Of a DNA stretch of 64,000 nt, positions 56,310 to 64,000 are shown piece after piece. Location of the stretch: positions 4,030,001 to 4,094,000 of the forward strand of contig NC_089390.1 of NCBI RefSeq assembly GCF_003171515.1. The letters are read 5' to 3'. The DNA comes from Pyrenophora tritici-repentis (Eukaryota > Ascomycota > Dothideomycetes > Pleosporales > Pleosporaceae). A model generated the notes under the pieces. The model worked only from the letters and a program-made list of their open reading frames with translations, was not told where the DNA came from and did no database searches. The translations under genes were made by a program, and so were the position numbers. Positions within the stretch are counted from its first letter, which is position 1; each line of letters begins with the position of its first letter.

Positions 56310-58694
56310 TCATGACGGAGCCGACGGCATACCTTCTAGAACTTGCTCTTTCTTTTCTTTGCTGAGCGACTCATTGGGTTGCGTCTCTTCACTATAGGGC
56401 TCTCCCTCTTTAGAGCCTTCTTCCAGAGCCGACTCTTCCTCGTGAGTGAGCTCTTCTGCTGACTCCCCATCTTGGCCGGCCACTTCATCCTGAGCTGATT
56501 CCTCCTCCTCCTCCAAACCCTCTACCTCGTTAATAACCTCATCATATGGCTGAGCAACACCCGAGCCGGGTCCAAGCGGTCGGAACAGCAGTGGGACCTT
56601 GCCTTCGTCAAGTTTGTCTTGCTCCGCCCTCCATACCCGCCCGCGTTCACTGAAGCGCCTGATCATATCGCGATAATGTTGGAGACTCTTGTCTGCCTCT
56701 TCGTCTCTTAGCCCAACAAGCTGACGCCGCCGCTCCTTTAGCGCGTTATACAACGGCCGGCATCTCGTCTCCGGTATCTCCTTCATGTGGTACTCAATCT
56801 TCCACTCATCTTCTTCTCTGAAATTCTCTGGCCTCTCTACGTACCCTCCATTGACCACACTGCGGACAGTCAATGTCCATCCCAATAACGGCTCGCTGGA
56901 GGCCACAACAGGATCCGCTAGACCCTCCGCGCTGGTCGCCGTCTCTTCCGCATCATCTGCGGTGGCGTCTTCTACATTGGTCAGAGGCTTTTCTTCTTGC
57001 ACTGGGACCTCGGTCTCGCTCTCCAGTCCCGGGATATTGTTTTGGTCTGAATCGATTTCCTCATCGACGCCATCCTGAACTTCCTGCCAACTGGCTTGTG
57101 TTGCAGGGTTATCATTCTCCAGACCGATCACGCTCCTTGCAAATTCTTGCTGGGCAGCCTCCCCTGCTTCCTGAATCTCGTCTGCTTGCTCTTCCGTGAC
57201 GGGCTCAACGAAGATGTACATGAAGCTGGTTTTAGCCTCACGCGCCTCAAAGTGCAGGCGTAGGGACTATGTTTTGTCAGCCAAAGATACTTGAACGTAA
57301 TTTGACGTGTCACTTACAGTATCCGGGAACCTAGTAGTAGCCTTGGTGAGGATTTCGTCGAGCAGACCGAGAGAGAGTTTGAACTCCTGGTCACCCAAGC
57401 ATGTGTCGTGCTGGCCATGGAGAACGGCATCCATGTCGGATAGACTCAAATATTGAAACCCGAAAATGCGTGCAATGTTGTGATAGGCAAGGAAGATGCC
57501 GTCCATTCGACCCATACGAACCTGAAGCGAATACTTTAGCATAGTCGAGCGCGTCATGTCGTAGAATTCGCGCTCGAATGACTCCCACTCGCCTAGGGCG
57601 TGGCGTAGTTGGTAGCCAGAGCCTTCTTCGTAATCCTTGTGATTCATACGGATCGAGACAACGGCTCTTGTTTTCAAATCGAAGACTCCGGTCCCGGGAA
57701 GTCGTGGATCAACCGCGTCCAACTGCGAGCGCATCATCATGTTGCCCTGTCTTGAATAATGATAGCAACGTCCAGCATTTTCTTCGACGGGTGCCTTATC
57801 GGGGCTCGATCTGCGGAAGCGCTCGAATTCGGTGCGTTCTGTCGTCAGGAGCTTCTCCAGCGAGTGTCCAAGCCAACTCATGATGTTGGGCGTGTCAAAA
57901 GACTTGTCAGCATCTATTGCGTAGACGCCATCCTTGAGTCGCAAGAAGACGGCGCTGGGGCCGAGAGTGGTTTTTGAGAACCTGGGCGAAGGGTCCGGGA
58001 ACTGGCGAGAGAGCATGTTGTGGTTGAGTTTGCGGAAGTTTGAGAGCAAGTAATGAAAGTGTTGCAACGCACTTGACATGCTCGACGTGGAGCCTGTGAA
58101 TTTTGTGCCGATGCGCTTGTTCAAGGCAAGCAAGTCTTCGTCTTTGGACGACGTCTTGTATTCGCTGAGGGCTTCAAAGTCGAACTCGTTGGCCGGCATG
58201 ATTTTCTCTAAATACGGGTCGAAGTTGTAGACTCGTGAGCGTGGATCTTGCAGACGGTATACACCGGGGTTGAACAGCACGCGGTCAAGACCGTACGACA
58301 ACATGGCCACCGGCGGCTTTTCAACTTGTACAGGCTCGAATTTGAGATGGTCTGGATACAGAGTGCTTATATCGAGCGCCTCTCGCTCCTGCTGCTTGAT
58401 CCTCTTCAGTGCCCTCTTGTTGGCAAGCATTGCATCTTTCAATGACTGTTGAACCGAGCCCTCATCTTCCTCTGCCTCGCCTTGTACAGCCTCATCGCCG
58501 TCTTTGTTCTCCTCCGCCTTGGCTGCGCTGCTCCTGTCACGACCTTTTACTTTTCTAGGTGCCGGAAACCGCTTCCACACAGCAGAAGTGGCGCGAAACG
58601 AGCGGAATTGGAGCGGCTGGACATGGCTTCGGACAGAGCAGGACAGACCAGCTCTGTGCCATGACGAAGCCTGCGACAGCTGACGAGCCAGCAT
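56310..58694 (-). CDS. PET127: Mitochondrial RNA-processing protein Pet127
   Basis: Two exons (58694-57318, 57266-56310) encode 777 aa. The first in-frame ATG, at 58694, opens a classic mitochondrial presequence (MLARQLSQASSWHRAGLSCS, then RSFRATSAVWKRF). The Pet127 domain contains LSYGLDRVLFNPGVYRLQDP, YNFDPYLEKIMPANEFDFE, SSALQHFHYLLSNFRKLN, GVFDLKTRAVVSIRMNHKDY and FLAYHNIARIFGFQYLSLSD. The last blocks resemble a PD-(D/E)XK nuclease-like core. In yeast, Pet127 is a membrane-associated mitochondrial protein needed for 5' processing and turnover of mitochondrial transcripts. The C-terminal 250 residues are strongly acidic and repetitive (EEEEESAQDEVAGQD, HEEESALEEGSKEGE) and probably disordered. 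Confidence 0.88.
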
Positions 58695-59424
58695 CGAAAG
58701 GACTGGGGCGTGGCGGGTGCGAATGCGAGTGTGGCGTTTGATATGCCATGGCAAGATAACTTTTGTGAAAATATGTCGGCGTTTGTTAACGCCGAGCCAT
58801 GTGACGTACTACTGTATGCATGTGCAGGGAGGACGCGTGGAGCTATTTGACGCAACGCCGGGGTTTATTAGTGATTACTGTAGACAGTAGGCTGCGATAC
58901 AGTATTCCGTCGATTCACCTTGATTAGATTGCGCTGGTAGCCGTCACTGTCAGGGCCCCGTCATCTGTCATAACCGGCCTGTTGATTATCATCATACAGG
59001 CCCGGCCAAGTCTTCCGCGTCGTCGTCCTCACACCAAGACGGAGGATAGCCGGCAAAACGTCAGCCAGGTGTGCGCGGTGCCAGGACGCGAATAATGAGA
59101 CGTCCGGACTATCAGACACTTATTATTAACTATTACCCTTGTCGCCAAAAGCCGTGACCGCTGCCCGCTGCCCGCTGCCCGCTGTCGCCGCATCACCGCT
59201 ACCGTGTAACCGTCACGCCGACGCCATTGTCCTGCGCATTGTCTCCGGATGCGCCTGTCTTCTGATTCGTCCCGTCCAATACCTATACTGTGCATACCAT
59301 AGTCAGCGACAAACGTGCCTTCTGACGCGCCCATTGCTCCTTCCTACCAAGGCCCCCTCGCTGTATGCGATAGTCGTGCCGCTGAGCTCGTGCTGGGCTG
59401 CGCGCGCCAACTGGGAATCTCGGC
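58695..59424. promoter_or_regulatory. Divergent intergenic region PET127 / PH-LRR gene
   Basis: The region between outward-facing starts should contain both promoters. It includes a GC-rich heptamer repeat at 59159-59184. ORFs here overlap each other in several frames and look like composition effects. Confidence 0.45.
59159..59184 (+). repeat. Heptanucleotide repeat (CGCTGCC)n
   Basis: Three CGCTGCC units and a partial fourth lie about 240 bases before the start of the PH-LRR gene, probably in its promoter or 5' UTR. Confidence 0.8.
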
Positions 59425-62400
59425 ATGTCCAAAGACAAACGGCGGAGCATCTTTGGCGGCCGCACCCTCAGTACCCTCAGTCCCCTCACCCCTCAGACCA
59501 GCAAAGATGGCTCGCAGCCGTCGACGCTCCTGCGAAAGCGCCGGACTGCGTCCTTCATGTCCAATCTCTCCAACCTGTCCGACTTGTCGCAATACACCGA
59601 GTCTGCATCCCCGGATGGGAGCACCGTGGTGGGGACACACTCGATAGAAGCCTCCGATTCGGCGCGGCCGTCACTTTCAAAGAACAACGTAAAGCGCGCC
59701 AGCTCAGTCTTCAGCTCATTCCGTGGCTACAAACTCTCTGCAGATGACGACGCCGAACCCCTGTCCACAACCTCAACGCGCAATTCAATCTTCTTTGGAG
59801 AATACTTGGGCGACGACGTGCGCGACCGCCAGGTACTACAGCATGGCGAGGTTCAGACGAGTAGCTCCATGTTTAGGAAGAAGAAGGAATACTTGGTCCT
59901 CACCGAAAAGCATTTGATCCGGTTCAAAAACTACTCCAAAGCCACAGAGGCTTTCCCGGGGTGCGCCAACTCCCCAACAGGGCAGAGAGATCGCTCTAAT
60001 ACGCTTAGTATTCCCTCTTCTCAAAACCGCTTGAGCTCGTACCGGCATAGCCACAGTCCCTCCATCGGCTCGTCGCACGAGCTCCAGTCTTTGGCGTCGG
60101 AGTCGTCTGGAGATCGCCACCAGGGAATACCATTGCGCCATATTGTCGCTGTCTATCACCTCGACGACGGCCGGCCACACTTTGCGCTCGAGCTGTACTA
60201 TCTGGACGACGAGTCCAATAACGCCTCGTCCATGACACTCCAGTTCGGCGATCCAGAAGACATGTTTGCATGGCTCAAGACTCTCAGAGAAGCCGCCAAC
60301 CTGGCCCGCCTGTCTGACGCGAAACCCATCTCAGCGCACAACTCACATCTCGCCGCACGCGTTGTAGAAGCAGAGCGCGACTATGTACCTCCACACTACG
60401 CCATATACAAGGTCGTTCTAAGACCTCAGGGGAAGACCACTACGAGGTCATCGTCAGATGACCTTGCCAAAGTATCTGCTTCTGTATGCTTTCTTGCAAT
60501 CGGCGTGCATAAAGTACACATCATCCCACTCTTTAAGCCGCCTTCTCAGCGGGCCTCAACTCCAGCCTTGGCCTCCCACAATACCCAATCATCGCATGGT
60601 ATTCTGACGCTGACTGAAGTATACGTGAATCATGTGGATGATACCTTTCAATTGACTTTCCGGTATGTTTTCATCTTCACAGTGTGAACACATTCTGACA
60701 GCTCGCAGGAAGCCACTAGAACGGCCCAAAGTCCTTCATTTGGCTTCGCTCGCCTCACGCGACATTGCTGTTCGGTTGCGATCCGTGGAAGCCAACCTAA
60801 GGCCGGAGTGGGAGACGCGGCCTTTTGACTTTCAGGTCCCCGAGGATGTGCACCAAGATCTCGTCAGACAAGAGAGTCCGCACCCCATGGAGCCCGACTC
60901 CCTAGATCGGACTTTGATAGGTTACTGTGTTGCTTACGGCGTGCAGCCCGAGAACATCAGTTACCAGATTACTTATCCGCCAGAAGATGCACCGCGATTC
61001 GAGCTTCTCCCCCCTGTAGGCTTGCGTAGAGCTCAGTATAATGTACTGGAACTTCTTGCTGTCATGCGCGCCTTGCGATACAACGAAACCTTTGCGGGCA
61101 TTTCTTTCAAAGACGTGTCTCTGGACGTCTTGAATGGACTTAGAGACGCGAATGGCGCAGAGCACCTTTGTCTCAAGACGAAACGAGGAACATACGCACG
61201 TCTAGACGTCGAAGAACTGGAACGATCGTGTCTGCTTGTCCAAGAAATCCGTGCTCTAGCCTTGACAAACCGAAAGCTAAGGAGAATGGACTTTACCTCA
61301 TGCATTACCCGAAAACCTGGAGATCATGGCGAATCTAGAGGCAGCGCTAGGGATGAGGGTTGCGGTATTGTTGAAGCTTTATTTCCACTGTGCAAGTACC
61401 AAACAACAAATGTCGATTGGATAGCCTTGAACAAAATACAGCTTGGGGACACAGACTTGGATTATCTCGTCGCCGCAGGTGTCGAGCGTGCTTGCCATCT
61501 ACGGGGACTTGAGTTGAGTGGGTGTGGCCTGACAGACCGCGCACTATCCCTTATCCTAGATGCACTCCGCGCACAAGAAGCTACGCTTGAGGCCATAGAC
61601 CTATCGTCTAACCCCTTCAGGCTATCGCCCAGCATGTTCGATTCCCAAATCGGCGTTTTTGGCTATCTTACACGCCTCAACCTATCGCATGTTGCGCGAT
61701 CCTCTGGGAACGAGTCTTTGATTTCTGTCGAGACCTTGAATGGTTGGAGACTACAAGAGTTGATCCTTAGTGGAACATTGCTCAATACCTCCATGGTCGA
61801 CGCAATCGCCAGTTACCTAACAAACTACAAGCAATCATCTGCTTTACGCGAGCTTCGGTTAGATCATTGCTTTCTGTCTGGGCGAGATATTGCGTATCTC
61901 TTACACTCGATGACAGAGGAGCCGGGGAAAGCTCGCGAGCTGCATCTGGATGTTAGCGAAAACAACATTGAAAAAGATCTAGACGAGTTGACTCTAGCCA
62001 TAGCTCGTGGTCTTGCCCCGTCTAACTTTACCCTCCGTCTGCTCGAATTCGAAGAGGATGCAGATTTTCGGAAGATGATTCTTGCCTTGGCCGCCAATAA
62101 CACGATCCGGCAACTCGACATCTCACGAGCCTCGTTGCCTTGTGACGCATCCGAAGAGACATGCCAGGCCATGGAGAAGATGTTCGCTGACAACACAAGC
62201 CTCGAATGGCTTGACATCTCTGGGGAAGACTCCCGTTTGGAGACGACCAAGCTTGGCGTTGGTATCAACCGTGCGTTACGCGGTCTTCAACGTAACAAAA
62301 CCTTGCGCGCTCTATACATTAGGTGTAAGGTTCTATGACTCATGTACTTGACACAAGACTAACAATTGCTAGCTCAAAAACTTGGCGTACAAGGTGCGAG

Positions 62401-63064
62401 CACCCTCGCAGACGTCCTCAAGGTCAATACAACACTTCAATACTTGTACTGCGAGGACAATGGCATCGCGTTGAATGGCTTTACTGATCTCGTCAACGCG
62501 CTGCACCGGAACACTACTCTTCTATATCTTCCCACAATGCAAGAATCACGCCAAATGGCGCTGAAGCAGACAGAAGATCAGGTCAAGTCAATGCGGGACG
62601 ATGTCACCCCACATACCTCATCCAAGTCTTCATCGGTTAGAAGCCGCATCGCAAGCAAAGTGAGTAGCAAGTCAGCAAAAGAGCCTAGTTATCCAATGGG
62701 CCTCTCGGACCAGGACATCAAGGCCGCACTCGGTCTCGTAGATGAGAGCTGGGGCAGACAAGAGTATCGTCTACAACAGTATCTTCAACGCAATCACAAC
62801 ATCGCAAACGGAATACCCACAACCATGGATGTTGATGAGGAAGAATTCGAGAGGCCAGACACAGCAAATAGTCTGGGTAAAATTCTCGAAAGAGTCAAAA
62901 TGGAGAGCACTCCAACAGCTGAAAAAGACATACAACTGGGCGGTTTCGCACCACAACTAGGTCCACTGGGAACAGAGGTCGATTACGATGTCACGACTCT
63001 CGAAAAGGAGCTCGAGATGTCCTTTGGCGGCACGAACCGACGCTCCTTCCCCTTCTCAACTTGA
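59425..63064 (+). CDS. Large PH-like plus leucine-rich-repeat protein
   Basis: Three exons (59425-60662, 60709-62324, 62373-63064) encode 1181 aa. The first 100 residues are Ser/Thr-rich. A PH-like fold follows (QHGEVQTSSSMFRKKKEYLV, LTEKHLIRFKNYSKATEAFP, then IPLRHIVAVYHLDDGRPHFA and DMFAWLKTLREAANLARL), with a second PH-like segment around DYVPPHYAIYKVVLRPQG to LASLASRDIAVRLR. From about residue 600 there are leucine-rich repeats of the RI/CARMIL-like type: LRGLELSGCGLTDRALSLIL, LEAIDLSSNPFRLS, LRELRLDHCFLSGRDIAYLL, IRQLDISRASLP and LQYLYCEDNGIALNGFTDLV. The C-terminal 200 residues are disordered. This layout is known in conserved fungal LRR proteins of unclear function; membrane or cortex association by the PH parts is inferred. 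All phases match. Confidence 0.85.
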
Positions 63065-63559
63065 CCGTACCAGCACAACGAACAGCCTCACGCCGTTTCG
63101 TCAGCCATCTACCTTCTATCGCATTCCCGTCGCGCGACGGCTTTTTGTACATATCGAAAATTTTCCCTTCTTGCATAACACCTCTGCAACTTCAGCAACA
63201 GAGGTCTCTCTTGGCGTTTTTTATACTTTTCATCTTCCCTCTCAGTATCGTGGGACAGTAATCATTGGTTCCGGGAGCAACGCACATGCAGGGGCGTTTG
63301 TATCTGTGAATCTTCTTTCTTTCGAGTACATGCATGAATTCGGACCTGGCATTGGAACCTGGATCTTTATAATCTTTAAAATGATACCAACATAGATTGA
63401 AGCGGACAAATTGAGCTTCACAGCTTTTCGAATTGTATGCCCAATACTATGTGTGCACATGTAGCGCCTATACTTGATGTCCGACAGTTCCCCAAATGTT
63501 GCGCCTTCCTGTCTTTAGATGTTGCATGGATTGTATCAGCGGGCTGGGTGAGATGGGGC
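63065..63559. other. Intergenic, no supported gene
   Basis: This is the 3' flank of the PH-LRR gene and the upstream region of the last gene. A 135-codon shadow ORF overlaps the PH-LRR 3' end and has no recognised content. Confidence 0.45.
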
Positions 63560-63826
63560 ATGTCTGCACCCACCCCCACCAAACAAGCTCATGTCCGTGC
63601 GTTTTGGCCGGCACCGAAAATGTACGCACGTTGGCATGACCTCATCAATCCGGCCGAGCTCGGAAAGTTCAATGTTCATCTATCTTTTTGTACCGCAGAT
63701 ACATCGAACTTCAATGGTACTGCGATTGAAGACATGGTGAGACAACACGGTAGTCTGGAAAAGGACGAGGAGACAAACCAGGCAGCTTGGGAGGCGGCAA
63801 GGGGTGCGCTGATAGGTGGGACTAAG
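63560..63826 (+). CDS. Partial small conserved-looking protein, 3' end uncertain
   Basis: An exon ends at a clean GGGACTAAG|GTATGT donor at 63826/63827, so the gene continues to the right. The sequence before it, TSNFNGTAIEDMVRQHGSLE, then KDEETNQAAWEAARGALIGG, resembles the start of small fungal membrane proteins with a WxAAxGAxxGxxKWG stretch, recalled from memory and not named. The start is unsure: an in-frame ATG at 63560 gives MSAPTPTKQAHVRAFW, and one at 63620 gives MYARWHDLINPAELG, but a CCGCAG acceptor at about 63698 could mean the true first exon lies elsewhere. One phase-compatible acceptor (GGGTAG near 63880) leads to a short tail ending at TAA 63963-63965; this is unproven. Confidence 0.4.
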
Positions 63827-64000
63827 GTATGTTGCACGCGCGTGTTTTTTTGGAGTATGTGAATCTACATATGGGTAGTTTCGGGGTCAGGGGAAGACTC
63901 TTTGGATTGTTGTAAAGCGGGTGGTGTACATGGAAAGCACTCACGTGCTGTATTCGCGTTTTTAAAGTCTCGACTAGAGTCGCAATCACGAAGCAAAAGA

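Noticed and set aside
58555..58855. ORFs around the PET127 start
   Set aside because: They are shadows of the presequence region; the 58694 start gives a standard mitochondrial presequence.

Overview
The window is nuclear DNA of a filamentous ascomycete, most likely a Pleosporales-type dothideomycete. It has densely packed, intron-poor genes on both strands, with introns mostly 44-95 nt, GT..AG ends and CTAA-type branch sites. Typical Pezizomycotina families are present: a HET-domain protein, a CVNH lectin, an expanded bZIP family, the APH-kinase family and several fungal MFS transporters. There is no rRNA gene, CRISPR, operon or complete mobile element, and I recognised no tRNA gene. All gene models were spliced by hand. 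Almost all have matching phases and a whole-codon total, and none has been compared with transcripts or databases.

Layout. 0-1.4 kb: edge of a gag-like ORF, possibly an LTR element. 1.4-7.9 kb: VPS45, an extended SDR, a Zn2Cys6-like protein and a DUF1330-like protein ending in AKL. 9-15.2 kb: HET protein, an acidic-repeat hypothetical protein and the ribosome-assembly factor Rix1. 15.5-19.3 kb: a Ypp1-like TPR protein. 19.3-28 kb: a looser accessory stretch with a CVNH lectin, a kinase-like pseudogene with stops in RIP-type context, a bZIP factor, an MCT-like transporter and the organoarsenical reductase ArsH. 28-41 kb: an ARMT1/DUF89 phosphatase with a GC-AG intron, an F-box-like protein, a gene-poor 1.9 kb gap, an allantoate-permease-like MFS with a 17-nt microexon, an acyl-protein-thioesterase-like hydrolase, a Fat1-type acyl-CoA synthetase and a second MFS. 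41-52 kb: hotdog thioesterase, mitoribosomal mS33 head-to-head with an RNase III, glycinamide ribonucleotide synthetase without a fused AIR synthetase, Dcp1 head-to-head with an OCRL-like 5-phosphatase, and a lipid-droplet hydrolase. 53-64 kb: a UBA/USP-like protein that seems to lack its catalytic residues, Pet127, a large PH-like plus LRR protein, and a gene cut by the window end.

Most genes are housekeeping: vesicle traffic (VPS45, YPP1, OCRL-like), RNA metabolism (RIX1, RNase III, DCP1, PET127, mS33), lipid metabolism (FAT1, thioesterases, LDAH-like) and purine synthesis. The most distinctive observations are the predicted pseudo-deubiquitinase, the bZIP / transporter / ArsH neighbourhood, the RIP-like pseudogene and the unusual splice structures. 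I see no clearly new multi-gene system.
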